From Flavobacteriales bacterium (GTDB lineage: Bacteria; Bacteroidota; Bacteroidia; Flavobacteriales_E; Vicingaceae): 50,212 bases of DNA. The first letter of the stretch is position 1; each line of letters starts with the position of its first letter. The stretch is taken from NCBI GenBank assembly GCA_018608405.1, contig JABAZP010000017.1:1-50212 (forward strand), in the 5' to 3' direction. A program made the translations under genes and the position numbers. Below, piece by piece: positions 37,106-45,404 of this stretch. The notes under the pieces were generated by a model. That model was not told the origin of the DNA. It did not search any database and saw only the letters and a program-made list of their open reading frames with translations.

Positions 37106-37726
37106 TTATTCAGCAGTTTCTGCTATTGGTTCTTCCGTTTTCTTGGCTAAAGGATCTTTACCCTGCACAGTTTGCACATAAGCAACAATCTTCCATCTAT
37201 CACTTTCACGAATTAAACTAGAATGTGGTCCCATTGCATTTAAACCATACATGATAGCGTGATAGATATGCCCTTCTGATAATTCACTCATCGACCTATT
37301 TCCACGTCTATTTGGCGTTTTGTCAGCATAAGAAGGAACCGCCCCATAAATTGCATTCTGAATAGAGCCCTTACCTAATCCTTTCTTTCCATGACAATGA
37401 GCACAAAACGAAGTATACAACTTCTGCCCTTCTTTGATCGTTTTCTCAGTCAACGTCAACGGGTTTGACAATTGTTGCCCTGCTATTTCATACCCTTCGT
37501 TAGTGTTTGGATACGGATAAGGCTTATAACCCTGAGGGATAGCTCCTATTGGCGCTTTTCTAGCGGTAGATGAATCCGGAAATTCGTAATCTACGTAAGT
37601 TTCTATTGCAGGAGAGCGATACATGTCAGGCATGTACTCTACTCCCGGACTTTGTGGGTCCTCACAGGCAACAAAGAACATTGTTCCAATCGTTGCCACA
37701 AATATTGTATTGATAATTCGTTTCAT
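37106..37726 (-). CDS. actE: Alternative complex III monohaem cytochrome c, ActE
   Basis: ActE is the membrane-attached c-type cytochrome of alternative complex III. From the ATG at 37726 it has 206 residues with a lipoprotein signal (MKRIINTIFVATIGTMFFVA with the lipid Cys at 21). A proline-rich linker with YMPDMYRSPAIETY follows; this block is typical of the family. One haem motif, CAHCH, is at residues 108-112. A downstream Met in YGLNAMGPH is the probable axial ligand. A TTG five codons upstream is an alternative but unlikely start. Confidence 0.93.
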   Translation of the reverse strand: MKRIINTIFVATIGTMFFVACEDPQSPGVEYMPDMYRSPAIETYVDYEFPDSSTARKAPIGAIPQGYKPYPYPNTNEGYEIAGQQLSNPLTLTEKTIKEGQKLYTSFCAHCHGKKGLGKGSIQNAIYGAVPSYADKTPNRRGNRSMSELSEGHIYHAIMYGLNAMGPHSSLIRESDRWKIVAYVQTVQGKDPLAKKTEEPIAETAE

Positions 37727-37755
37727 TCTGTCTCTATTCAAAATAATAGTTCCGC

Positions 37756-38283
37756 TTATCTTTCTTCAATTAAAATTGTTCCCGTCTTCTTCAACTCATC
37801 TGTCAAGTCCTCTACTGACATTCCAAAATCTGATGGGTGAATTTCCATTACAAATCTATCATTTGTCGTTTCAGGATATGGATTTCTCGCCGTAACACCC
37901 GGTAGTGTCCAGTTTCTTATGAAATATGTCAATGCCATTCCGTGCGATGCCAGTAATACTGTAAACTCGAAAGATATTGGTACGAAAGCAGGTATATTCT
38001 GATAGAAAAAATCATTCGGCTTTCCTCCAATGTTCATTGGCCAATCTACAATCATGAAATAATACATTCCTGCCAAAGCTAATGAAAGCCCTACTAAACC
38101 GTAAATAAAAGCACAGATGGCTAATCTAGTTTGCTTGATTCCTATTACCGGATCTAGACCGTGAATTGGAAATGGCGAGAAAACATCTCGTATGTAAATA
38201 CCTTTTGCGACCAACTCTTTAGCTCCTGCTAGCAGAGTCATGTCGTCGTCGTACATTGCGTATATGGTTTTATTATCGTTCAT
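37756..38283 (-). CDS. actD: Alternative complex III subunit ActD (DUF3341)
   Basis: ActD is a small membrane subunit of alternative complex III. The 175-residue protein begins with a soluble domain (IYAMYDDDMTLLAGAKELVA, then DVFSPFPIHGLD), a DUF3341 hallmark. Two transmembrane helices (ICAFIYGLVGLSLALAGMYY and VPISFEFTVLLASHGMALTY) follow and the tail is acidic. It is 12 bases after actC and 29 before actE. Confidence 0.93.
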   Translation of the reverse strand: MNDNKTIYAMYDDDMTLLAGAKELVAKGIYIRDVFSPFPIHGLDPVIGIKQTRLAICAFIYGLVGLSLALAGMYYFMIVDWPMNIGGKPNDFFYQNIPAFVPISFEFTVLLASHGMALTYFIRNWTLPGVTARNPYPETTNDRFVMEIHPSDFGMSVEDLTDELKKTGTILIEER

Positions 38284-38295
38284 CTTAAATCTTTT

Positions 38296-39681
38296 TTAGT
38301 GCTCCTCAGTAGTTGGTTGATTTTTATACTGTTCTCCTGAAGATTTCAAGATTGTTTTCAATTCATTCAATGGTAACACTGGGAAAAATCTTGCGAAAAG
38401 TAAAAACAACACAAAGAAAATTCCAATCGTACCAATAAAACATCCAATATCAACAAACGTAGGGTGGAACATTGTCCAACTTGACGGTAAGTAATCTCTG
38501 TGCAATGAAGTCACAATAATTACAAAACGCTCAAACCACATACCTATGTTTACAATTATTGACATAAAGAAGGTAAACCCAATGCTGGTTCTCAATTTCT
38601 TAAACCAAAAAACTTGAGGTGAAACCACGTTACAAGTCATCATCGCCCAATACGACCACCAATAAGGTCCAGTTGCTCTGTTGATAAATGCATAAGCCTC
38701 ATATTCAACACCTGAGTACCATGAAATAAATAGCTCCGTTAAATAAGCCACGCCTACTATAGAACCAGTTACGATAATTACAATGTTCATGTATTCAATG
38801 TGCTTAATGGTGATGTAATTCTCCAAATTCATCACCTTTCTCATTATAATTAAAAGTGTCTGTACCATGGCAAAACCCGAGAATACCGCTCCTGAAACAA
38901 AGTATGGAGGGAATATAGTGGTATGCCATCCTGGTATAACTGAAGTGGCGAAATCCATTGATACAATAGAGTGAACCGAGAATACAAGTGGGGTTGCTAA
39001 ACCAGCAAGCACCAATGAAATTTCTTCAAATCGATTCCAAGCTTTCGCATTTCCTGTCCATCCGAACGCCAACAAACTATATACCTTTTTCGGCACTACC
39101 TGAGTTACTTTATCTCTAATAGTTGCAAAATCAGGAATTAATCCAATATACCAAAAGACCAATGAAACAGAGAAGTATGTACTAATTGCGAATACATCCC
39201 ATAATAAAGGAGAGTTAAAGTTTACCCAAAGCGAACCAAACTGATTTGGTAGTGGAAAAACAAAATAAGCTAACCAAATCCTTCCCATGTGAATACCCGG
39301 CCACACAGCTGCCATCATAACCGCGAAAATGGTCATTGCTTCTGCCGAACGGTTAATCGCCATTCTCCATTTCTGTCTAAACAATAGAAGAACTGCAGAT
39401 ATTAATGTCCCTGCATGACCAATACCAACCCACCAAACGAAGTTAGTAATGTCCCATGCCCAACCTACGGTTTTATTCAAACCCCAAGTTCCGATTCCTG
39501 TTCCTATTAAGTATAGGATACAGCCAATACCCCAAGCGGCCATCACGGCTGCAATGCCAATGGCTATCCACCATGAACGGTTGGCTTTTCCAACTACAGA
39601 AGCCATCACATCGTCAGTAATTTGACTGTATGACTTCTCACCTAGTATTAACGGTTCTCTTATCGCTGCTTCTTGATGCAT
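38296..39681 (-). CDS. actC: Alternative complex III quinol-binding subunit ActC
   Basis: ActC is the NrfD/PsrC-family membrane subunit expected to hold the quinol site. The 461-residue protein has about ten transmembrane helices; family segments are VWWVGIGHAGTLISAVLLLF, FRQKWRMAINRSAEAMTIFA and PLPNQFGSLWVNFNSPLLWD. It lies 11 bases after actB in the transcript. The complex would take electrons from menaquinol and pass them via ActB/ActA/ActE haems and clusters to the oxidase encoded downstream. Confidence 0.95.
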   Translation of the reverse strand: MHQEAAIREPLILGEKSYSQITDDVMASVVGKANRSWWIAIGIAAVMAAWGIGCILYLIGTGIGTWGLNKTVGWAWDITNFVWWVGIGHAGTLISAVLLLFRQKWRMAINRSAEAMTIFAVMMAAVWPGIHMGRIWLAYFVFPLPNQFGSLWVNFNSPLLWDVFAISTYFSVSLVFWYIGLIPDFATIRDKVTQVVPKKVYSLLAFGWTGNAKAWNRFEEISLVLAGLATPLVFSVHSIVSMDFATSVIPGWHTTIFPPYFVSGAVFSGFAMVQTLLIIMRKVMNLENYITIKHIEYMNIVIIVTGSIVGVAYLTELFISWYSGVEYEAYAFINRATGPYWWSYWAMMTCNVVSPQVFWFKKLRTSIGFTFFMSIIVNIGMWFERFVIIVTSLHRDYLPSSWTMFHPTFVDIGCFIGTIGIFFVLFLLFARFFPVLPLNELKTILKSSGEQYKNQPTTEEH

Positions 39682-39692
39682 TCTATCTTGTT

Positions 39693-42600
39693 TTAAGCAA
39701 TATTTGGTTCTACGTTTCTCACCTTAGTCTGGTAATACACGTTTGATTGTGTTCCAACCTCTTCAATAACTCTGTATGCTCGGTTACTTTGCGAAGCTGC
39801 TAGTACTTTACTTGATTTATCGTTGTAATCTCCGAAAGTGATTGCATTGGTAGGGCAAGCTGAAGAGCAAGCTGTTTCAATATCACCATCCATAACAGGT
39901 CGTGATTCTTTCTTAGCGTCTAACTTCCCAGTTTGAATTCGTTGAACACAAAGACTACATTTCTCCATTACACCTCTCGCTCTAACGGTAACATCTGGGT
40001 TTAATACCATTCTTCCTAAGTCATCTTGAGATGGGTTTAGGTCTGCGAATTTATCATAACCCATGTAATTAAACCAGTTGAAACGTCTTACTTTATAAGG
40101 GCAGTTGTTCGCACAGTATCTTGTTCCAATACACCTGTTGTAGGTCATTTGGTTTATACCTTCGTTACTGTGAGTAGTCGCTGCAACAGGACAAACAGTT
40201 TCACAAGGAGCATGATTACAGTGCTGACACATCATCGGTTGGTGAACAACCTGTGGATTATCCTCTGGACTCTCCATATCACCATAATTCCTATCTTCAA
40301 CAGATTCAGGACTTGAACTAAAATATCGATCTATTCGCATCCAGTGCATTTCTCTAGCACGACGGATTTCATCTTTTCCTACTACCGGAACGTTGTTCTC
40401 AGAATTACAAGAAGTAACACAAGATCCACAACCAATACATGAGTTTAAATCAATACTCATACCCCAATGGTGGCCTGCAGTAGCAACTGGATGAGCTGCC
40501 CATAAATCAACATCGTTGATGTTCATTGGACCTTCATGAGTAGCCAACATATGTGCAGGATTAAAATCATCTTTTACTCCTGTTTGATATACATCTAACG
40601 TTGTTTCACGAACAACAGAAGTTCTACCCATTACCGTTTGGTGAGTTTGGGTTGTTGCAATTTGATATTTATCCCCTGCCGCTTCCATTGAAACATCAGT
40701 TGAATAATTTTGCATGCCTTTCATTGCTGAATATGCATTAAACCCAATTACCTCATTACTCTTACCAATTGTTTGTCCATAACCTACAGCTAAAGAAAGT
40801 GTTCCGGGTGCCTGTCCAGGCTGTGCAACAACCGGAATATTTTCGAATGTAACACCGTTTATCGTAATGTTAATTGTATCGGCATCTTTTTGCTCACCAT
40901 ATTCGGTTGCAAATCCATTTTCCCTTGCCTCAGCAGGGTTCATTGCAATATAGTTGTCCCAAGTAATTTTTGAAATTGGATCAGGCAATTCTTGCAACCA
41001 TGGGTTGTGCGACTGGTTCCCATTACCAATTCCTACTTTGGAATAAAATTCTATTTCTAAATCTGATGATTTTATTTTTGTAATTGCAGACACTGCAAAT
41101 GAGGCGTTATCCGTAAAAGTTGAAGCTGCCATTTCACCCGCACTCCCGTTAAAGTAACCTGCTTCCAACGTGGTGTTCCAAAAATCCTCAAATAATAAAG
41201 TTTTTGATTGCATTGGGAAAGTAACCGCACTCCAAGTAGCCTTTATGTAATCGTAATAATTACCATCCATCCCCATCCAAGAAATCAAACAATCTTGAAA
41301 TTGTTTTGTATCAAAAAGTGGACTAATTGAAGGTTGTGTGATTGAATAATGTCCTGCAACTGCATTCGCATCATTCCAAGATTCTAAATAATGTGGTGCG
41401 GCACCTACCATCTTCGCTTCGACTGAAGTTTCGTTTGGTCTACTAGCAAAAACGATTGATGTCTTTGCTTTACTCATGGCTCCTTTAAAGTCCATGTTAG
41501 TTGGCATGTTGTAGACAGGATTTGCTCCATCTACGATTAACACATCTACCGTACCTCCCTTTAATTCATTCACCAAACCTGCAACATCAGCATCAATTGC
41601 CTGCCTTTGGAAAGATGACTTATCAATGTTTATAGTTTTACCATAATTACCTAGCATATGGTTAATGGCAATCACTACATTCTGTATATTTTTATCATTT
41701 GACCCACAAAGTACAATAGATGCTCCTTTGTTTGCCAATAAATGCTCAGCAGCCATTTTTACCTTTGGTGCAGCGTCAGCTTTATTGCCGTTTAGGTAAT
41801 TGTAAATAGCTACTACGGTTTTCCCATATTCAGAAGGCTTCATCGGCATTCTAACATCTGCATTTGAACCACTCAAAGAAAGTGAGGCTTCAAATTGAAA
41901 GTGCTTCGACATCCAACCATTCTCGGGCTTTCTACCCTTCGCATACTGTGAAGTTAATTCAAGTGACGATGGAAAGCTATTCATAAAGTCTGCTCCAATA
42001 CTAACGATTGATTTAGCTTTTGACAGATTGTATGTTGGAAGCACTGCCACTCCGAAACTCTCCTTATTTGCTTCTAACATTCCACTTGCGGAAATTGCAT
42101 CATAAGAAACATGCTTGATATCTGCTGAAGGGTTTGCCGCAACAAATTCACCTACTAGCTTTTTTGTTGATGGGCTTGTAATCGTATTTGTTAAAATACG
42201 CACCTTTCCACCTTTAGCTAAAACATCAGCAAGCTCTTTTTTTACAGTACTATTAAACTTAGTCCAAGTTGTCGGCTCTCCTCCAATCTGCGGTGCTCTA
42301 TATCTCTTCTCATCATATAGTGACAAGACAGAAGAATTTACTCTCGCATTAATTGCACCATTTGTTAAAGGCGACTTTTTATTCCCCTCAATTTTAATTG
42401 GGCGACCTTCTCTTGTTTTAACAACAATGTCGCAATAATCGAATCCATCAGAATAATTAGTTGCAAAGTAATTTGCAACTCCTGGGTTCGTTTTATCTCC
42501 TTTTATCACATGAGGTATAACCTTATTTACCGGAGCTTCGCAAGCTGCTAAAGAAGCTGCTGTTACTCCAAATCCAAGATACTTCAAGAAATCTCTTCTG

Positions 42601-42749
42601 GATGTATTTGAATTCTCCAACAACCCTTCGTCACCTAGGAAATCTTCCGCAGGAAGGTACTCGTTGAATTCTTGTGATTTTACCTTTTGAAAAGCTGGCG
42701 AGTCATTTAACTCCTCAACTCCTTTCCAATATTTTTTATTATTTGACAT
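39693..42749 (-). CDS. actB: Alternative complex III iron-sulfur subunit ActB
   Basis: ActB is the large periplasmic subunit that combines a molybdopterin-oxidoreductase-like domain, lacking cofactor in characterised complexes, with an iron-sulfur domain. The 1018-residue protein has a TAT-type signal placed after about 45 residues (RRDFLKYLGFGVTAASLAAC), as in other Bacteroidota ActB proteins. Its C-terminal part contains ferredoxin-like cluster motifs: CIGCGSCVTSCNSENNVP, CQHCNHAPCETVCP, CIGTRYCANNCPYKVRRF, and CSLCVQRI paired with CSSACPTNA. The Cys may also be lipidated. It follows actA by 27 bases. Confidence 0.95.
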   Translation of the reverse strand: MSNNKKYWKGVEELNDSPAFQKVKSQEFNEYLPAEDFLGDEGLLENSNTSRRDFLKYLGFGVTAASLAACEAPVNKVIPHVIKGDKTNPGVANYFATNYSDGFDYCDIVVKTREGRPIKIEGNKKSPLTNGAINARVNSSVLSLYDEKRYRAPQIGGEPTTWTKFNSTVKKELADVLAKGGKVRILTNTITSPSTKKLVGEFVAANPSADIKHVSYDAISASGMLEANKESFGVAVLPTYNLSKAKSIVSIGADFMNSFPSSLELTSQYAKGRKPENGWMSKHFQFEASLSLSGSNADVRMPMKPSEYGKTVVAIYNYLNGNKADAAPKVKMAAEHLLANKGASIVLCGSNDKNIQNVVIAINHMLGNYGKTINIDKSSFQRQAIDADVAGLVNELKGGTVDVLIVDGANPVYNMPTNMDFKGAMSKAKTSIVFASRPNETSVEAKMVGAAPHYLESWNDANAVAGHYSITQPSISPLFDTKQFQDCLISWMGMDGNYYDYIKATWSAVTFPMQSKTLLFEDFWNTTLEAGYFNGSAGEMAASTFTDNASFAVSAITKIKSSDLEIEFYSKVGIGNGNQSHNPWLQELPDPISKITWDNYIAMNPAEARENGFATEYGEQKDADTINITINGVTFENIPVVAQPGQAPGTLSLAVGYGQTIGKSNEVIGFNAYSAMKGMQNYSTDVSMEAAGDKYQIATTQTHQTVMGRTSVVRETTLDVYQTGVKDDFNPAHMLATHEGPMNINDVDLWAAHPVATAGHHWGMSIDLNSCIGCGSCVTSCNSENNVPVVGKDEIRRAREMHWMRIDRYFSSSPESVEDRNYGDMESPEDNPQVVHQPMMCQHCNHAPCETVCPVAATTHSNEGINQMTYNRCIGTRYCANNCPYKVRRFNWFNYMGYDKFADLNPSQDDLGRMVLNPDVTVRARGVMEKCSLCVQRIQTGKLDAKKESRPVMDGDIETACSSACPTNAITFGDYNDKSSKVLAASQSNRAYRVIEEVGTQSNVYYQTKVRNVEPNIA

Positions 42750-42776
42750 AAGCTTTATACTGCTTCTTGGTAAATC

Positions 42777-44045
42777 TTAATAATGACATTTTGCGCACTC
42801 AATCCCTCCCAATTCAGAAACGGTAATTGTACCGTCTTCTAAATATTGTTTCTTTAACTCTTCCGGAAGTCTTTCGTGAATTTCATCGTAATAACCGTTA
42901 TCGGCCATTTGAACTTTTGTTTCTCTGTGACAATTTATACACCATCCCATAGTCAGTTCAGCATATTGCTTGCCAACCGTATAAGTCTCAACAGGTCCGT
43001 GACACTTCTCACAACCAATTTTACCAACAGTAACATGCTGAGAGTGATTAAAATAAACATGATCAGGCAAGTTGTGAACTTTTACCCACTTAATTGGCTT
43101 TTGATTCGGACCATATGTTTTGGTAACAGGATCGAAGTCCAATGCAGCATAAATTTTCCCTATCTCCTCTTTTCCATACTGCGGCCCCTCTTGAATGTAA
43201 GTGTGACAATTCATACATAAGTTTGGAGAAGGTATTCCTGCAGATTTCGAATAAGAAGCACTGGTGTGACAGTAATTACAATCAATTCCGTTTGTTCCTG
43301 CATGCAACTCATGAGAAAATTTGATGGGCTGCTCCGGCTCATATCCTTGATAAACTCCGACTCCAAAAGCAGAATCCCATCCACCTTTGGCAAAAAGCGC
43401 TAAACAAACAATTCCCATTAATGCAAAAATTGTTTTGTTTTGAGAAATTGTCAATCCTAACGCTTGTGTTAACGTAGTTTCTTCAGGCATGTCGTCACCT
43501 GCCTCTCTTGCCTTGGCAGCAGTAAATATATACTGGACCTTTCGCAAGAGTACAATTAAGATTAGAAATAAAACTACAATCCCAGCAATCGCATAACCTG
43601 ATAGCCCTTCATCTTCGACAACAACATCTTCAGTTCCTTCAGCAGCAGCTGCATCAGCAACAACAGGCGCAGATTCATTGTACACCTTTATGTAATTTAA
43701 AATAGCATCAATCTGAACATCTGTTACAGGTTGTGCTGGCATGATCACTTTGTTGTACTGCTCGTAAACCGCAACAGCTTGAGCATCTCCGGTTGCGATT
43801 AATGCACTTGAATTTTTAATCCACTTGTACAACCACTCTCGCTCATACTTGTCGTAAACCCCTGCAAGCCCCGGCCCTACCAGCATGTTTGCACCTGGAC
43901 TATGACATGAAGCACAGTAGCTCTTAAATAATTTTTCTCCATCCTCTTGCGCTTGAAGTGCCGTTGATGACAGACTCATTGCTAACAACAAAGAAAACAG
44001 GCCGAGAAAAATGTTGGTTGGTTTTTTGAATGATATTACGTTCAT
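42777..44045 (-). CDS. actA: Alternative complex III multihaem cytochrome ActA
   Basis: ActA supplies the haem wire of alternative complex III. The 422-residue protein contains six haem c motifs. CASCH at residues 44-48 lies in an N-terminal monohaem cytochrome c domain after the signal peptide. CNYCH (256), CMNCH (277), CEKCH (345), CINCH (369) and CAKCH (417) form the pentahaem part. Two hydrophobic segments (about 150-168 and 205-219) separate the domains. An Ala/Glu-rich linker lies at 125-147. The added N-terminal cytochrome is, as I recall, usual in Bacteroidota. It is the first gene of the actABCDEF-ctaCD operon. Confidence 0.95.
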   Translation of the reverse strand: MNVISFKKPTNIFLGLFSLLLAMSLSSTALQAQEDGEKLFKSYCASCHSPGANMLVGPGLAGVYDKYEREWLYKWIKNSSALIATGDAQAVAVYEQYNKVIMPAQPVTDVQIDAILNYIKVYNESAPVVADAAAAEGTEDVVVEDEGLSGYAIAGIVVLFLILIVLLRKVQYIFTAAKAREAGDDMPEETTLTQALGLTISQNKTIFALMGIVCLALFAKGGWDSAFGVGVYQGYEPEQPIKFSHELHAGTNGIDCNYCHTSASYSKSAGIPSPNLCMNCHTYIQEGPQYGKEEIGKIYAALDFDPVTKTYGPNQKPIKWVKVHNLPDHVYFNHSQHVTVGKIGCEKCHGPVETYTVGKQYAELTMGWCINCHRETKVQMADNGYYDEIHERLPEELKKQYLEDGTITVSELGGIECAKCHY

Positions 44046-44108
44046 ATTTCGTTAATTAGGTTTTATCGTATTAAACCGTTTTGAGGTAAACCCATTTTTT
44101 ACCGTTCG

Positions 44109-44116
44109 CAAATTTA
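44109..44116 (-). promoter_or_regulatory. Candidate -7 element (TAAATTTG) for the act-cta operon
   Basis: An exact minus-strand TAnnTTTG match lies 63 bases before the actA ATG in the intergenic region divergent from the SPOR gene. Transcription would start near 44103, giving a leader of about 58 bases. Confidence 0.45.
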
Positions 44117-44242
44117 ACCACAAGTCTCATTGTTGCCATGTGAATCATCGAAAATTAAAGCAGCACTTGCTAATTTAGAATTGTTCTAAATTGCTCATAA
44201 CAATTGTTAAAACACAAAAAGTCCATTTGGCATGAACTTAGT

Positions 44243-44250
44243 TATCTTTG
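44243..44250 (+). promoter_or_regulatory. Candidate -7 element (TATCTTTG) for the SPOR gene
   Basis: An exact TAnnTTTG match ends 17 bases before the ATG at 44268. It lies inside the longer reading frame that begins at 44232, which argues that the shorter start is correct. Confidence 0.5.
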
Positions 44251-44267
44251 CTAAAAATTTAAACTTA

Positions 44268-44741
44268 ATGAAGTTTCTTATCGTCCTTTCAATTGTATGT
44301 ACTTTCTCAAGTTTATGCGCTCAAGATACGCTGAAGCCTTTCCTAAGGCAAATTAAGGAGGCATATGTTCAATTCGATTCTTTACGTCCAGCGGCAGTTA
44401 AAGATTCCGCACCAAAAGTGAGTGGGCTGGTAGAAAGGAAAGACGCAAAAATTGACTTATTAATAGAAGACTATTTAGAAAACAAGAAATTCAATGGTTA
44501 TCGCATTCAAATTTTTTCGAGCTCAAACAATAAGCTGGATGCAATTCAGGCAAAATCTGAATTTCTTAAAAGCTTTTCAGATATTAAAAGTTATTTGGTT
44601 TACCAAGCACCTAATTTTAAAGTAAGAGTGGGAGATTTTTTAGACCGGTTAGAAGCAAATAAGCAACTCTTATTAATTCAAGAGGCTTTCCCAAGTGCAT
44701 TCTTAGTGAAATGCGAAGTAGAGCCGAACGTAAAAAAATAA
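44268..44741 (+). CDS. SPOR domain-containing exported protein
   Basis: SPOR domains bind denuded peptidoglycan, often at division sites. From the ATG at 44268 the protein has 157 residues: a signal peptide (MKFLIVLSIVCTFSSLCAQ), a charged spacer, and a C-terminal SPOR-like domain (FNGYRIQIFSSSNNKLDAIQ to about residue 150, including VYQAPNFKVRVGDFLDRLEA). The longer frame to 44232 adds 12 residues before the signal peptide and covers the -7 element, so it was rejected. It is a single gene, convergent with tadA with one base between the stops. Confidence 0.85.
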   Translation: MKFLIVLSIVCTFSSLCAQDTLKPFLRQIKEAYVQFDSLRPAAVKDSAPKVSGLVERKDAKIDLLIEDYLENKKFNGYRIQIFSSSNNKLDAIQAKSEFLKSFSDIKSYLVYQAPNFKVRVGDFLDRLEANKQLLLIQEAFPSAFLVKCEVEPNVKK

Positions 44742-44742
44742 A

Positions 44743-45192
44743 CTAGTTTCGCTTCTCTTCAAAAAACAGCCTTAATAAGCCTGTACAGTCTTCTGCCATT
44801 ACTCCTCCGACTAGTTCAGTTTTAGGGTGAAATAAAGCCGTTTTATAGATTGCTTGTTGACGGGGCCTTTCGTCTTTTGCTCCATAAACTACTCTTTTCA
44901 ATTGCGTCCAATAAGAAGCCCCGGCACACATCACGCAAGGCTCGAGTGTAACATACAACGTACATTCTTTTAAATACTTCCCGCCTAAAAAATCTGCCGC
45001 TGCGGTAAATGCTTGCATTTCTGCATGCGCAGTAACGTCATTCAAGGTTTCCGTTAAATTATGTGCTCTGGCAATAATCTTAAAATCATGCACAACAACA
45101 GCTCCAATTGGGATCTCATCTTTATCAAAAGCAAGGTTGGCCTCCTTTAATGCTTGTTTCATGAAGTAATTATCGTCAAACGGCTGAATCAT
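44743..45192 (-). CDS. tadA: tRNA-specific adenosine deaminase-like protein
   Basis: TadA converts adenosine 34 of tRNA-Arg to inosine. The 149-residue protein, from the ATG at 45192, has the zinc deaminase motifs HAEMQAF and PCVMCAGA, with the catalytic Glu in HAE. The substrate-side segment is GAVVVHDFKIIARAHN with the LTETLNDVTAHAEM spacing typical of TadA. The C-terminus ends LLRLFFEEKRN, as in TadA. A TTG three codons upstream is an unlikely start. Related cytidine or guanine deaminases share these motifs, but the spacing and C-terminus favour TadA. Confidence 0.9.
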   Translation of the reverse strand: MIQPFDDNYFMKQALKEANLAFDKDEIPIGAVVVHDFKIIARAHNLTETLNDVTAHAEMQAFTAAADFLGGKYLKECTLYVTLEPCVMCAGASYWTQLKRVVYGAKDERPRQQAIYKTALFHPKTELVGGVMAEDCTGLLRLFFEEKRN

Positions 45193-45199
45193 TTTACTC

Positions 45200-45231
45200 A
45201 ATTATGAATTACGAATTTAGAATTATGAATT
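45200..45231. repeat. Direct repeat AATTATGAATT with a related spacer
   Basis: AATTATGAATT occurs at 45200-45210 and again at 45221-45231. The 10-base spacer (ACGAATTTAG) contains a degenerate third copy. It lies just upstream of the tadA start codon, in the 212-base gap before aspS. Its role is unknown. Confidence 0.55.
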
Positions 45232-45381
45232 GGCAAATAATAGCCTTTTCGAAAAGAATAATTAAATGGTGTTGAAAGATAAATCAATTGAACTTTCAAT
45301 AGAGATTAATTGAGTTAGCGAATAACAGTTTTTCAGTAATTTGTAATTACCTGACCATAATTCTTTCTAAAGGAGTTTTGT

Positions 45382-45389
45382 TAATTTTG
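45382..45389 (+). promoter_or_regulatory. Candidate -7 element (TAATTTTG) for aspS
   Basis: An exact TAnnTTTG match ends 15 bases before the aspS ATG. It would drive aspS-yicC-gmk-nadD. The -33 position has no TTG. Confidence 0.5.
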
Positions 45390-45404
45390 CACAAAATTTA
45401 GAGC

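Noticed and set aside
43876..43915. N-terminal cytochrome domain of ActA as a novel fusion
   Set aside because: As far as I recall this extra monohaem domain is common in Bacteroidota ActA, so it is not reported as unusual.
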